The translations under genes and the position numbers were made by a program. Below, piece by piece: positions 29,647 through 40,000 of a DNA stretch of 64,000 nucleotides; within the stretch, counting starts at the first letter, position 1, and each line of letters begins with the position of its first letter. The notes below the pieces were generated by a model. That model was not told the DNA's origin. It saw only the letters and a list, made by a program, of their open reading frames with translations, and did no database searches. Source of the DNA: JANXQG01 sp963775975 (lineage in GTDB: Bacteria; Planctomycetota; Planctomycetia; Pirellulales; Thermoguttaceae); contig CAVZKX010000004.1 in the NCBI GenBank assembly GCA_963775975.1, positions 142,833-206,832 of the forward strand. Direction: 5' to 3'.

Positions 29647-30450
29647 ATGAAGATTCAGCAACTTGGTTTCTGCCTCGTATTAGGACTTGCAAGTTCGCTT
29701 CCGGTAGCGGCCTTCGCAGCAGCAACGTATTCGCCGGTTCAGTCGACGTATCGCGAACTCGGGTGGTCACTTTGGGATTCGGTGAAGGGCCAAGTGCAGG
29801 TGGCCAATAGCGACACCGACGCGAAGGACTTCATGACCAACCAGCCGAGTTTCATGACGGTTGTGAACGCCCACCTCAACGAGGGCATGCAGTACGCGGC
29901 GGCGAATGCGAACCCGCTGGACGTCACGCGGCTCTATATGTTCAGCAGCTACGCGCCGCGAATCTATTTCCTTATGGACGGCGGCGCCTCGACGAGCGGC
30001 CTAGGGGTGACCATCGGTCCCGCGGCCCCGCTGAACGGCAGTTTTCCGTCGGGAAGCAACTACCTCGTCTTTCCCAACTGCAACTCGGCCTATTCGAACA
30101 GCTATAAAACCCAGCCCAGCGGCCGCACGCAATCGGTACCGATGATGACGGGCGATTTCGTGCAATTGCCGACCGTGGCGGCCGGCCAGGAGTTGGGGCT
30201 CGTCTTTTTCGGGCACCTTGATGCAAATGGCACTCCATCGCAAACGTATTGCATCGATCCCGCAGCCAACCCTGACGGCCAGCAGCATTATGTCGCGTTC
30301 TTTCCCACCGACAGCCGTTACATCATCGTCGGCATCGAGAATACCAACGGCCTCGGCGACGCCGATTACAACGACACGATCGTGGTGCTCGACATCGGCC
30401 AGACCAATGCCGACTACATCAAGAACGCCGCCAAGACGCTGCCGAAATAA
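29647..30450 (+). CDS. Secreted protein with a DUF4114-like C-terminal domain
   Basis: The start ATG at 29647 has AAAGGGG about 10 bases upstream. It opens with a signal peptide (KIQQLGFCLVLGLASSLPVAAFA). The 267-residue protein ends in the acidic motif GLGDADYNDTIVVLDIG, typical of DUF4114-type calcium-associated domains in surface proteins. A middle region with YMFSSYAPRIYFLMDGG and VQLPTVAAGQELGLVFFG is consistent with that family. It lies 75 bases upstream of three Tad-like genes on the same strand and could be a secreted product or partner of that system (inference). Calcium binding is suggested only by the Asp/Asn cluster. Confidence 0.65.
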   Translation: MKIQQLGFCLVLGLASSLPVAAFAAATYSPVQSTYRELGWSLWDSVKGQVQVANSDTDAKDFMTNQPSFMTVVNAHLNEGMQYAAANANPLDVTRLYMFSSYAPRIYFLMDGGASTSGLGVTIGPAAPLNGSFPSGSNYLVFPNCNSAYSNSYKTQPSGRTQSVPMMTGDFVQLPTVAAGQELGLVFFGHLDANGTPSQTYCIDPAANPDGQQHYVAFFPTDSRYIIVGIENTNGLGDADYNDTIVVLDIGQTNADYIKNAAKTLPK

Positions 30451-30525
30451 CCATCGCGCGGCGACCCCGCCCGGTTTTGCGCGGCGGGAAGCTACGACGA
30501 AATGTGCCCTGCAAGGGAGACCACC

Positions 30526-30999
30526 GTGATCAACGTGCATCGCCTGCGAAACTGTCGCTCAAACCGCCGCGGCCGGAGGAAAAGCCGCGGCGCGGCGGCG
30601 GTTGAACTGGCTCTGTGCCTGCCTTTCCTGGTGACCCTGAGCTTGGGCTGCCTGGAAAGCTGCAACATGATCTACGTTCGCACACGGATGAATTCGGCCG
30701 TCTTTGAGGCGGCACGGATGGCCACTCGACCGACGACGGCGTCGCAAGTGTCGGCCAGTTCGACCAGCGTCATAGCCTACGCCAACAGCCTCCTGTCGCA
30801 GCTCGGCGTACAAGGCGCTACAGTGACCGTGCAGGTTATCGATCACACCACGGCGCAGTCCAAATCGCTTTCCGCCGCGGTCCCGATGGACCTGGTCACG
30901 GTTTCCGCCACCGCGCCGCTGAGCCAGAATTGCATTACGACTTTCGTCATGCGCGGAACAATTAGCTTGACCGCGCAGGCCTCGCTCGTCGTGGAATAA
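30526..30999 (+). CDS. TadE-like minor pseudopilin (first)
   Basis: The GTG at 30526 has AAGGGAGA upstream and is preferred over ATG 30502. The 157-residue protein has the TadE pattern. A basic leader (SNRRGRRKSRGAAAVE) comes before one membrane helix (LALCLPFLVTLSLGCLES), with the Glu in AAAVE at the pseudopilin position. A periplasmic domain containing VRTRMNSAVFEAARMA follows. In Tad systems TadE and TadF assemble with the Flp pilus. Here it is the first of three linked genes; no flp, tadA, tadB, tadC or rcpA gene is seen in the window. Confidence 0.8.
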   Translation: MINVHRLRNCRSNRRGRRKSRGAAAVELALCLPFLVTLSLGCLESCNMIYVRTRMNSAVFEAARMATRPTTASQVSASSTSVIAYANSLLSQLGVQGATVTVQVIDHTTAQSKSLSAAVPMDLVTVSATAPLSQNCITTFVMRGTISLTAQASLVVE

Positions 31000-31009
31000 G
31001 GAGAAATCA

Positions 31010-32179
31010 ATGAAAATGGTTATCCCCAGCAACCGCTCTTGCCACAATCGATCGCGCAGCGGCGCGATTGCACCACTACTGGCAGTATCGCTGCCCGCGC
31101 TCCTTATCCTGATCGGTTTCGCCATCAACTTGGCCTACATGGAATTGGTTCGCGGCCAGCTTCGCATCACCTGCGACTCGGCCGCCAAGGCCGCCTTGGT
31201 GCAATACGGATCGTCGCAATCGCAATCCACTGCCCGCACGTTTGCCTCAGGCGTCGCCGCCAACAACCTTGTGGCGAACCAGGTCCTGTCGTTCGCAAGT
31301 TCCAACATCGCCTTCGGCAACTCGACCAAGAACGGCAGCGGCGTCTACGTCTTTACGTCCGGGGGAACACCCAGCAACAGCGTGCAAGTGACGCGCAGTG
31401 TCAGCGCGGCGATGCTCTTCAGCGCGTTTTTGCCGGTCGGCACCTTTAGCACGACGCAGACCTCCACGGTCACGCGAATAAGTCACGATATCGTGCTCGT
31501 TCTCGACCGTTCGGCCTCGATGGCCTTCGACCAGAGCAGCAGCGAGTTCGTCTACCCGACCGACATCAGCAGCCAGGGCACGATGATCCAGTCGTACTTT
31601 ACCCCGCCGAGTCAGACCAACAGCCGCTGGGCGGCGCTCAGCAGCGCCGTCGCGTCTTTCGTTTCGACGCTGCAGGCCCGAAATCTGGACGTGCATGTCT
31701 CGCTGGTGACGTTTTCCGAGGCCTACACTTTCGGCAACTATAGCTCTACCCAGGCCACCTTGGATGTGCCGCTCACATCCGACCTGACGCAAACCACGAG
31801 CAGGATGGCCTATTGGAATACTCAGGTCCTGTTAGGCGACACGAACATCGCGGCCGGCTTGGCCCTGGCCCAAACTCAACTCACTGGGGCGAACGCACGG
31901 GTTGTGGCCGATCGCACGGTCATTCTCCTGAGCGACGGCGTGCCGACCACCGGCAACACGGATATTCCGACCGTCGTCCAAGGACTGAATCAAAACTCGC
32001 AGATCGTGACGCACGTCATCACCTTCGGCGCCGAGGCCGCTTCGGGGAATGCGCAAACCGTAATGCAAAATGCCGCAACGTCGGGCAATGGCATGTATTT
32101 CAGCGCTCCCGACTCCACGACGTTGCAAACGGCATTTCAGACCATTGCCGACAGCCTGCCGGCTGTTTACACCAATTGA
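31010..32179 (+). CDS. TadG-like protein with von Willebrand factor A domain
   Basis: A 389-residue protein with a TadG-type N-terminus (SRSGAIAPLLAVSLPALLILIG, one membrane helix). A pilus-like segment of 130 residues follows. From about residue 160 there is a VWA domain with a MIDAS motif in DIVLVLDRSASMAFD, plus VTFSEAYTFGNY and VILLSDGVPTTGNTD. VWA domains bind ligands through a divalent metal. TadG is the minor component of Tad/Flp systems. Start ATG 31010 follows GGAGA by six bases and is 10 bases after the preceding stop, so the genes form an operon. Confidence 0.85.
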   Translation: MKMVIPSNRSCHNRSRSGAIAPLLAVSLPALLILIGFAINLAYMELVRGQLRITCDSAAKAALVQYGSSQSQSTARTFASGVAANNLVANQVLSFASSNIAFGNSTKNGSGVYVFTSGGTPSNSVQVTRSVSAAMLFSAFLPVGTFSTTQTSTVTRISHDIVLVLDRSASMAFDQSSSEFVYPTDISSQGTMIQSYFTPPSQTNSRWAALSSAVASFVSTLQARNLDVHVSLVTFSEAYTFGNYSSTQATLDVPLTSDLTQTTSRMAYWNTQVLLGDTNIAAGLALAQTQLTGANARVVADRTVILLSDGVPTTGNTDIPTVVQGLNQNSQIVTHVITFGAEAASGNAQTVMQNAATSGNGMYFSAPDSTTLQTAFQTIADSLPAVYTN

Positions 32180-32198
32180 TGAGCCGCCGCGGAACACA

Positions 32199-32684
32199 AT
32201 GACGCCAATGAACCACAAAATGAGCGAAAAATCGCGGACGGTCTCCCGCAGGAAGCGCCCGCGGCGGACGCGGCAAGCGCGGCGAGCGGCGGTGATCGTC
32301 GAGTTCGCCATGTGCCTGCCGATCCTCTTCGCTTTCATGCTGGCGATCATCGAGTTCTCGCGACTCATGCAAATCCAGCACGTGGTGCGCGAGGCGGCCT
32401 TCGAGGGAGCTCGTGAAGCCGCGAGCTTGGACGCCACCACGACAACCGTCCAGACCCAGGTCAATAAGGTCCTCTCGGCCGGTAATCTGTCAAATCCCAC
32501 CACCACCATCACCGATGGCAGCGGCAACACCTTGAGCTACTCCAGCTCAACGGCAAGGGTCAGCATCTCGGTCGATCCGGCCGGCAACAGTTGGCTCCTG
32601 CGGTATGTATTGGCCGGCCATCCGGTTACCGGATCAATCACCGTGGCCCGCGAGATTCAAGCGGTATCCGTGCCGGGTCCGTGA
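32199..32684 (+). CDS. TadE-like minor pseudopilin (second)
   Basis: Starts at ATG 32199. An Arg-rich leader (SRRKRPRRTRQARRAAVIVE) precedes a membrane helix (FAMCLPILFAFMLAIIEF). After that comes a short extracytoplasmic domain with QHVVREAAFEGAREAASLD, the same layout as the gene at 30526. The two TadE-like proteins share the VREAAFEGAREA-type stretch but are otherwise diverged. About 161 residues. It ends 10 bases before the convergent dprA, so it is the last gene of this small operon. Confidence 0.8.
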   Translation: MTPMNHKMSEKSRTVSRRKRPRRTRQARRAAVIVEFAMCLPILFAFMLAIIEFSRLMQIQHVVREAAFEGAREAASLDATTTTVQTQVNKVLSAGNLSNPTTTITDGSGNTLSYSSSTARVSISVDPAGNSWLLRYVLAGHPVTGSITVAREIQAVSVPGP

Positions 32685-32695
32685 TTCCGCTGCGC

Positions 32696-33808
32696 CTACA
32701 GCCGCATTACGCTGGTCCCGCTCAATCGCCGAATCAGATGCCGCATCTCCAGCACGCTCAGCGTGGATAGCACTTGCGGCACCGGCAGCCCGCTTGCCAC
32801 GACCACCTCGTCAACCGACGTGGCCTCGCCGCGGATCGTATCGAGCACCTTCTGCTCCATATCGTTCAACAGCAGTTCGGCCGGATGATGCACTTCTCGG
32901 CCGTCGTCGCGGGGCGCCGCTTCGACCAAGGGACCGAGCGCCTCCAGCACGTCGTCGGCCGACTCGACCAACATCGCGCCGTCGCGAATCAGGCGATGGC
33001 AGCCGCGCGAGGCGCGGCTATCGACATTGCCCGGCACGGCGAACACATCGCGGCCTTGCTCCATCGCATGGCGAGCCGTGATCAGCGCGCCGCTCCGTTC
33101 GGCGGCTTCGACCACGATCACGCCCAGCGACATGCCGCTGATGATGCGGTTGCGTTGCGGAAACGTCCCGGCCAGCGGCGAGGAATGTGGCGGCTGCTCG
33201 CTGATCAATGCGCCGCTGCCGGCCACTTGTTCCGCCAGCTTATCGTGTTCGGGCGGATAGATATTCAGCACGCCGCTGGCTAGAATGCCCAACGTCCGCC
33301 CGCCGGCCTCCAACGCGCCGCGATGAACGGCCGCGTCGATGCCCCGAGCCAGCCCGCTGATGATCGTCAGACCGGCACGGGCGAGACTAGCGGCCAACCG
33401 CTCTGCTTGCCGCAATCCGTAATGTGTGCCGTGCCGCGTGCCCACGATGCCGATGGCCAGGGCGTCGGACGGTTTGACCGTGCCGCGGACGAAGAGCAAG
33501 CCGGGCGGGTCGGGGATTTCGCGAAGTGCGCGGGGGTACTCAGCGTGGCTCTCCGTGATGATGCTTATCCCTTCCCTGCGGCAGAAGGCGACTTGCCCTT
33601 CGGCGTCGATCTCGTCGCCCGCGCGGATGATTCGTTCGGTCAGCTTCTGGCCAACTCCTTCGACGCCGCGTAGATCGCTGGGCGCCGCGGCCAGGACCGT
33701 GGCCGGATCGCCAAAGCGGTCCAACAGGCGCCGGCGAATCCGCGGCCCAACTCCCTCGACCATCGAGAGACGAATCGTGTCGATCAGGTCGGCGTCGGGA
33801 ATGGGCAT
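32696..33808 (-). CDS. dprA: DNA processing protein DprA
   Basis: A 370-residue protein with an N-terminal SAM/HhH-like part (SMVEGVGPRIRRRLLDRFG and LRGVEGVGQKLTERI). The Rossmann-type DprA core is GIVGTRHGTHYGLRQAERLA, TIISGLARGIDAAVH, IYPPEHDKLA and FPQRNRIISGMS. It ends in a C-terminal winged helix (LDTIRGEATSVDEVVVASGL). DprA loads RecA on incoming single-stranded DNA during transformation. The start MPIPDADLIDTIRLSMVEG is usual. No other competence genes are next to it. It converges with the Tad-like operon and ends 11 bases from it. Confidence 0.92.
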   Translation of the reverse strand: MPIPDADLIDTIRLSMVEGVGPRIRRRLLDRFGDPATVLAAAPSDLRGVEGVGQKLTERIIRAGDEIDAEGQVAFCRREGISIITESHAEYPRALREIPDPPGLLFVRGTVKPSDALAIGIVGTRHGTHYGLRQAERLAASLARAGLTIISGLARGIDAAVHRGALEAGGRTLGILASGVLNIYPPEHDKLAEQVAGSGALISEQPPHSSPLAGTFPQRNRIISGMSLGVIVVEAAERSGALITARHAMEQGRDVFAVPGNVDSRASRGCHRLIRDGAMLVESADDVLEALGPLVEAAPRDDGREVHHPAELLLNDMEQKVLDTIRGEATSVDEVVVASGLPVPQVLSTLSVLEMRHLIRRLSGTSVMRL

Positions 33809-33915
33809 GGGAAGGAGGTCTTAGGACTTGGGCCTGAGTCGGGCAAACTGAGTACTGAGTATTCTAGTATCGAACCTGCCGGCTTGCGAGCGCCACCTTT
33901 GAAAGATCGCGCCTA

Positions 33916-34767
33916 TCAGACTCCCTCCAAATAAAGACCGAAAACCACTCCCGCGGCCGCGAGGCAGTAGATGCCAAAGAAATACCATCGCCCATTTTCC
34001 AGCCATCGCGAAAGCCACTTCAATGCCAGCAAGCCGGCAAGGAAGGCGAAAACCATGCCTACGAGGCTCGGAGCAAACGAGCCGACCGTGATATGAAAAT
34101 CAGTAGTTTCCTTCTTTGCATTGAGAAACCGTAAAGTTTCTTGACCGATGGCCGCGGGAGTTAAGATGACTGCCAGCGCAAAGCTGAACTCTTCGGCCTT
34201 CGTTTTGACGACGCCTAGCAGCAAGCCGGTAGAAATTGTCGCGCCTGAACGCGAGAAACCGCGAAATGGCAAGCAGACTCCTTGAACTAAGCCAATCCAA
34301 GCGGCTTCCCAATAACCAATGGCGCGATTGCGCGCCGTTTTTTGTTCCAGCAATCCAGCGATCAAGATCAAGACTCCGGCCGCGGCCAGCGCCGCGGCGA
34401 CGAGACCGAGGTTTCCGAAAAGGGATTCGACCTCTCCTTTAGGCAGATGTCCAGCCTTCTCAACGCCTTTCTTGATGATCAGATACACGACGCCGGTTAA
34501 CGCGGTGGCTATTAGCAATCGTATTGCCTGTCTCTTAAACCCGTCCCACGACGCGAAGATGCTGTTCTTCCATGCTCTCCAAAAATAAACGACCACGGCG
34601 AACATCGTGCCCGTATGGAGCATCACGAGCAGGAGCGTCATCGGCGGCGACGCAGGATCCAAGCCCATTAGCTTCTCGGCCACGATCACGTGCGCGGAAC
34701 TTGAAACAGGAAGCAGTTCGGCAAGGCCTTGAATAATGGCGAGGATAATGATTTGCAGATATTGCAT
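33916..34767 (-). CDS. uppP: Undecaprenyl-diphosphatase (BacA/UppP family)
   Basis: A 283-residue multi-spanning protein. The two active-site motifs are visible: IQGLAELLPVSSSAHVIV near the N-terminus and FRGFSRSGATISTG near residue 170, matching the QxxxE and PGxSRSGAT motifs. It dephosphorylates undecaprenyl diphosphate to recycle the lipid carrier for cell-wall and surface polysaccharide synthesis. The second motif has FRGF where PGT is usual, a mild deviation. It is transcribed leftward just upstream of dprA, with about 110 bases between them. Intact, with no frameshift. Confidence 0.9.
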   Translation of the reverse strand: MQYLQIIILAIIQGLAELLPVSSSAHVIVAEKLMGLDPASPPMTLLLVMLHTGTMFAVVVYFWRAWKNSIFASWDGFKRQAIRLLIATALTGVVYLIIKKGVEKAGHLPKGEVESLFGNLGLVAAALAAAGVLILIAGLLEQKTARNRAIGYWEAAWIGLVQGVCLPFRGFSRSGATISTGLLLGVVKTKAEEFSFALAVILTPAAIGQETLRFLNAKKETTDFHITVGSFAPSLVGMVFAFLAGLLALKWLSRWLENGRWYFFGIYCLAAAGVVFGLYLEGV

Positions 34768-35020
34768 TTATTCTTCCAAACGTAAACTTCGATCGACACT
34801 AATCTAGTTCTGAATCCACAACCGACTTGCGAAGCCTCAATACCTCTGCAAACTCGGGCCATTGCTCCATCGATCCCGCGACCTCATCGAGCTACGCTCG
34901 CGGTTGAGGACGAACTTCCACCCGGCGTTGCACGCCTTCCATCGCTCGCTCAAGTGCGGATAATCTTTCTTGGACTCTTGCCATATTCTACCTCTCTTTT
35001 CGCCAAGTTCGAGAAGAATT

Positions 35021-35979
35021 CTATTCCTTGCGGAACACACTGCCCTGCCCGAATTGCTGGAAACCCATCTTGCGATAGAGCGAGTGTGCGGCCAGGTTGT
35101 GCTGCATTGCCTGGACCTCAATCTCGTGCGTGCCGTCGCGATTGAACTGCCGGAAGGCCTCGCTCAAGAGGAACGTCGCCAGGCCGCGGCGCCGCGCTGA
35201 ATCGTCTACCCAAACTTCGATCAAGCCCAGCGACCAAGCATTCATCGCGGTGGGCACGAGCTCCATGCGGCGGAACAGGGCGGTGGCTACCGCCGCGCCG
35301 CCGGTCCGCGGAACCAGCGCGAACTTTATTAGCTCGAATGCGCCGATCGTGCAGGCGTCCCACCAGCTTCGCGCGGGCGGATCTGCGACCACTTCTACTA
35401 CCATTTGCCGCCGCACCTGCATTTGACGCCGATCGACTACCGCTTCGAATCCATGCAAAGTGCGGCGGAAAAGCAGCGTCCGATCGATCTCGCGGTAGCC
35501 GGAGGCAAGGAATGTCTTCTGAGCCAGCGCATCGCTTTCCAAAACGCCCGGCAATTCGCTGCCGCCGTAGAGCCCGAGATAGAACCCGTTCATCGGCCGT
35601 ATTCCGCCGCCGTAGATCACTTTGGCGCGCGCCGCTGAAGGTAATCCTCCGCGCGTTGAAGCAAACTGGCCGCCACTAGCGCCTCGTCGCAATCGGGCCG
35701 CACAATGATCACGCTGGTCGTGCCCAGCTCGGTCGTGATCGCATCTTCCGCGTCGTTCGCGCCAAAAGCCGCGTGGGCGAAGCCGAGCACCCGCCCGTCG
35801 CTTTCCGCCAGCAGCAGGCCCGCCGGATCGAAATACGGCTTTCCCAGCACGAACTGATCGAACGTTTCCGCCGTGACCGCGGCGCAAAGACCGGGCTGGT
35901 CCCGCCGGCTTTGCCATACGGCAACCAGTTCGGGCGGGTCCGCATTGCGGAACGATCGGATATTTAGAGGCTGTGTCAC
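35021..35979 (-). CDS. Double GNAT-domain acetyltransferase (frameshifted)
   Basis: The start ATG at 35979 gives MTQPLNIRSFRNADPPELVAVW. The first GNAT-like half, residues 1-120, ends LLQRAEDYLQRR. A missing G near 35630 then breaks the frame; the next frame continues AKVIYGGGIRPMNGFYLGLYG. The second half has the stronger GNAT signature: VWVDDSARRRGLATFLLSEAFR (acetyl-CoA pyrophosphate loop) and AMQHNLAAHSLYRKMGFQQFG. Total about 318 residues. Substrate unknown. The first half lacks a good R/Q-x-x-G-x-G/A loop, so it may be a degenerate regulatory copy. It lies 40 bases from a tandem repeat element at its 5' side. Confidence 0.75.
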
Positions 35980-35985
35980 AAGCGA

Positions 35986-36103
35986 TAAAAACGAACCGAC
36001 GGAGGCCGCACAAAATCGGTTCTGTTAAAACATTAAGAGGCTCTATCGGAACCGGTCAAATGGCACGACTGACGCAGCCCTAGGATCGGTATTGTTAGAG
36101 ACT
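35986..36103 (+). repeat. Dispersed ~70-base element, copy B, preceded by a shorter related unit
   Basis: 36034-36103 runs from TAAGAGGCTCTATCGG to TTGTTAGAGACT and matches the reverse complement of 49601-49672 at all but about six positions. Just before it, 35986-36033 has AACCGAC, then ATCGGTTCTGTTA, a shortened version of the same pattern. The pair looks like a partial tandem duplication. It lies between the divergently placed 5' end of the GNAT gene and the 3' end of the DJ-1-like gene. Confidence 0.7.
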
Positions 36104-36182
36104 CTAAAACTCTCGGCAGTTACTATCGTGCCCATTCTCCACGGAACCGCTCGCTACGGCAAGGGTCGCCCCCGCGTATTCC

Positions 36183-36769
36183 TCACGCTTCGATCTTCGT
36201 GCCCAGCACTTCCAGGAACTTTCGCATCCATTCCGGATGTCCGGGCCATGCGGCGGCGGTGACCAGATTGCCGTCCACGACGGCATTTGAGTAAGTCTCA
36301 TTTACGTCGCGCCACACCGCACCGATCGAACGAGGTCGGGCTTGATTGCCGGGTAGGCCATCGAGCGGCGGCCGGTCATCACGCCGGCGGCGACGAGGAT
36401 TTGCGGACCGTGGCAGATCGCGGCCAGCGGTTTCGCCTTGTCCATAAAATGCCGGACGATCTGCAGCACTCGCTCATTAAGGCGAAGATATTCCGGCGCG
36501 CGGCCGCCGGGGATGACGAGACCGTCGTACTGAACCGGATCGACCGCGTCGAAATCGGCATTGAGCGTGAAGTTGTGCCCGCGTTTCTCGCTATAGGTCT
36601 GGTCGCCCTCGAAATCGTGGACGGCGGTCCGCACAACGTCGCCCGGCTTCTTGCCCGGACAAACCGTATCGACCGAGTGCCCAACCATCAAAAGCATCTG
36701 GTAGGGCACCATGACCTCGTAATCTTCCACGTAATCGCCGACGAGCATCAGGATTTTCTTGGTGGGCAT
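36183..36769 (-). CDS. DJ-1/PfpI family protein (frameshifted near C-terminus)
   Basis: It starts MPTKKILMLVGDYVEDYEVM with the family fold. The nucleophile region is CHGPQILVAAG (AAICHGPQIL, Cys about residue 119) and the acidic residue sits in LVGDYVEDYE. One base is missing near 36315. The alternative frame then continues WRDVNETYSNAVVDGNLVTA and ends RKFLEVLGTKIEA. Complete length about 195 residues. Members act as glyoxalase/deglycase-like or stress-related proteins; the exact activity is not resolved by sequence. It stands alone, with repeats beyond its 3' end. Confidence 0.8.
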
Positions 36770-37085
36770 ATAGTATTAGTATCTCCTTTCGCGGCAAAGC
36801 TGTCAGGATAACCGGTAGGCACTTGGGCCGCAATTCGCGGCGCTTTTTGGCGCACGGCCAGATTCTACGGCGGCGGCGACGATCCCAATCCTGCAGCTCG
36901 TCCGTCTGGCGACGGCGTAGCAATTTGCTTACTCGGCGATCGCACGTTATGATGGGAAACTAGTTCCTACGGTCAACAATCGACCGGTACGAATGGGAAA
37001 CCGAGTCCTGATCTTTTCCAATGTCGGGAAAAAGTATGTTGCCGACGACTTGACCGCTCTTGCCGACGGTTGCAAACGCTCGCGA
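36770..37085. other. Intergenic region upstream of the PATR gene
   Basis: About 315 bases between divergent genes. An in-frame ATG at 36993 could extend the downstream protein, but the extension looks unlike a signal peptide. No clear promoter pair was found. Confidence 0.4.
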
Positions 37086-40000
37086 ATGAAGACAATTCCA
37101 GTTCGCCACATTTTGGCCTTCCTGTCATGTAAAGGTGTCGCGGCGCCTGGCATCAAGCTCGGCGAGCTGTCGAGCCTGGTCCGCCGAGTCCATCCGACAG
37201 CCGTCTGGCTGGCGGCTGCGTGTGCGATCTTCTGCGGCAGCTCAACGGCGCGGTCCAACACGTTCACCTGGAACAGCACCGCCGCAGGGACGAGTTGGAA
37301 CTCCGCCTCGAACTGGGGCGGCAGCGTGCCGGGCAGCGGCGACATCGGCCTCTTTTCGGCCGCGTCTTACAGTTCGCCGCCAACGCTTACGGGCACCGCT
37401 GCCGTCGGCGGAATTTCGGGACACGGGCAGCGGTCCGCTCACCATCGGCGGATCGAGCGCGCTGACGTTGCTGGGGACGACGATCAACAGCAATACTAGC
37501 ACGGCGATTGAAGTCGAGGGGGGCGCCGGGCCGCTCGCCATCAATGCCCCGCTAGTCCTGGCGAACGACCAGCAATGGATCAATAACTCCGCCAACCCGA
37601 CGGCAATCGGCGGAAACATCGGCGGCGGCGGCGATTTGACCCTGATCGGTGGCGGTGGGTTCATCCTTTCCGGCTCGAGCGTCTTCAGCGGAAATTTGAC
37701 GGCTGACGGCGGCACGGTTCAATTGTCGAGCGGATATTTCTTCCCGACGGCCGGCAATGAAATCGTCGGCAGGTCTGTTGCCAGCGGCTTCGCGCAATCC
37801 GGCGGAACGAATATCGCCTCTGGCAATCTATCCCTTGGATACAACGTCGGCAGCCCGGGAGCCTATAACCTGAGCGGCGGAAGCTTGCTTTGCGGGAATG
37901 CAGAGGTCGGCTACTTGGGCAATGGCAGTTTCGCCCAATCGGGCGGGGCCAGTCAGGTATCCAACCTATACCTCACCTATGCCAGCAGCAATAGTACCGG
38001 ATTGTTTAACCTCAGCGGCGGCAGTTTGTATTGCGCGAACAACGAGTTCGTCGGCACCAGCGGAACGGGCAGCTTTACGCAATCCGGCGGAACGAATTCG
38101 ATCAACACCCAGCTATTCCTCGGATGGAATACCGGCAGCGTCGGGACCTATAACTTGAGCGGCAGCGGCCTGATCAATACGTTTTACGAGTACGTTAGAA
38201 ATACCGGTGGCGGCAGTTTCACGCAGTCGGGCGGAACCAATCTCGCGACCGCGAATTTCGGCGTGGGAGGCTTCCAGGGCAACGGAACGTACATCCTCAC
38301 AGGCAGCGGCCGGCTCGCTTCGCCGATCGAATATATCGGCGCATTCGGAATCGGCCGCTTCACGCAGTCGGGCGGAACCAACGAGGTCTCCGCCGAGATG
38401 ATATTCGGCATTGATGTGAATGGCGTCGGGACTTACAACCTTAACGGCGGCTTGTTGACGCTTTCCGCCGGCGGCATGACTCAAGCGTCCGGCAGCATCA
38501 GTTCGAGTTTCAATTTCGGCGGCGGCACTCTGGGTGCTCTTGCCCCGTGGTCCACTTCGATAAACTTGAATGTGACGGGCTCCGGCGGAAATGCGACGAT
38601 CGACACCACGGGCGGAAACATCAGCCTGTCCGGAAACCTGACGGGCTCCGGCACCTTGAACAAGGTCGGCTCCGGCATCCTTTTGCTAAGCGGCACGAAC
38701 TCCGTGCTGGGATCGTTGATCGTCGACGGTGGAACCGTGCAAATCCCCGCCGGTTCGCTGACCGCCGCCACGAATTACATCGGAGTGAACGGGTATGGCA
38801 CCGTTATGCAAACGGGCGGCACGAACACGATCAGCGGCGCCCTTTATCTTGGCGTCAATCCGGGGTCGAGCGGCACTTACTACTTGGATGGCGGCCTGCT
38901 GGTTGTGCCCAGCATCCTGCAAGGCTCGGGGTCGGCCTCTTTGAATATCAACGGCGGAACGTTGACGGGTGGCGCCAGCGGCGCGACGGTTTCCGCTCCC
39001 ATCATCCTGACTTCATCCGGAAGCGCCGGCACATTCAATACGGCGGTGTATTCGTTAATCGTGGCGAGCCAAATCAGCGGTTCGGGAGGCCTGATCAAGA
39101 CCGGAACTTCCAGCCTGGTGCTGACGGCCGCAAATACATACACGGGCGATACGACGATCAACGCGGGCGTGGTGCAATTGGTTAACTCGCTTGCGTTGCA
39201 GAACACGACGGTTGTCCTTAACGTCCCCAACGGCTTGCAGTTCAATTCGAGCCTCGCCACGGGTCGCGGCACCGTGAGCATCGGCGGGCTGTCGGGCGGC
39301 GGTTCCCTGACGCTCAGCGACAGCAACGGAAACCCCATCAACGTCGTGATCACTGGCAACGGCGATACCACTTTCAGCGGAACAATCGGCGGAAACGGCG
39401 GCCTAGTCATGGGCGGGTCGGGTTCGCTCGATTTGAGCGGATCCAATTCATGGACCGGCGGGCTTTATTTCGACCCGGGAACCGTCGCCTTCCAAAGCGA
39501 CGCGGCCCTGGGCGCGGCTTCGAATCCGATTATTTTCAACGGCAGCGGCGTTTTGCAGGCGCGCGGCGGCGTCACACTCTCGGCCAGCCGCCGTATTTCG
39601 ATCGGGCCGGCCGCGACCGCCATGCTCGATACCCAAGGCTATACGCTGACGTCCGGAGGCCCGATCAGCGGCGCAGGCGGTTTGTCCAAGTTGGGCAGCG
39701 GCACGCTGGTCCTATGCGGCAGCGACAGCTACTCCGGCAGCACGTCGATAGCCGCTGGCGTGCTTAAACTCGATTTCAGCCAGCCAGGCGCGCCCTCGGC
39801 AAACATCATCAACAATTCTGCCGACAGTTCTTCTCTCCTTGTGAGCGGCGGCACTCTGGCGGTCCAAGGAACTGCAAACGTAGCGAATGCTCAACAGTTC
39901 AACGGGACGACCATTGGGCCGGGTTCTTCGGCCATTGTTTTGACGGCGGCCGCGGCGAACTCACTGCTGCTCAGCCTGGGAGACCTGAACCGCAGTCCGG

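Noticed and set aside
34837..35121. 94-codon minus-strand frame downstream of the GNAT gene
   Set aside because: It overlaps the conserved GNAT end in another frame and has no recognisable features.
37790..38450. Regular ~135-base repeats that might suggest a CRISPR-like array
   Set aside because: They are in-frame coding repeats (GSFTQSGGTN units) of the PATR protein, diverged and without spacer structure.
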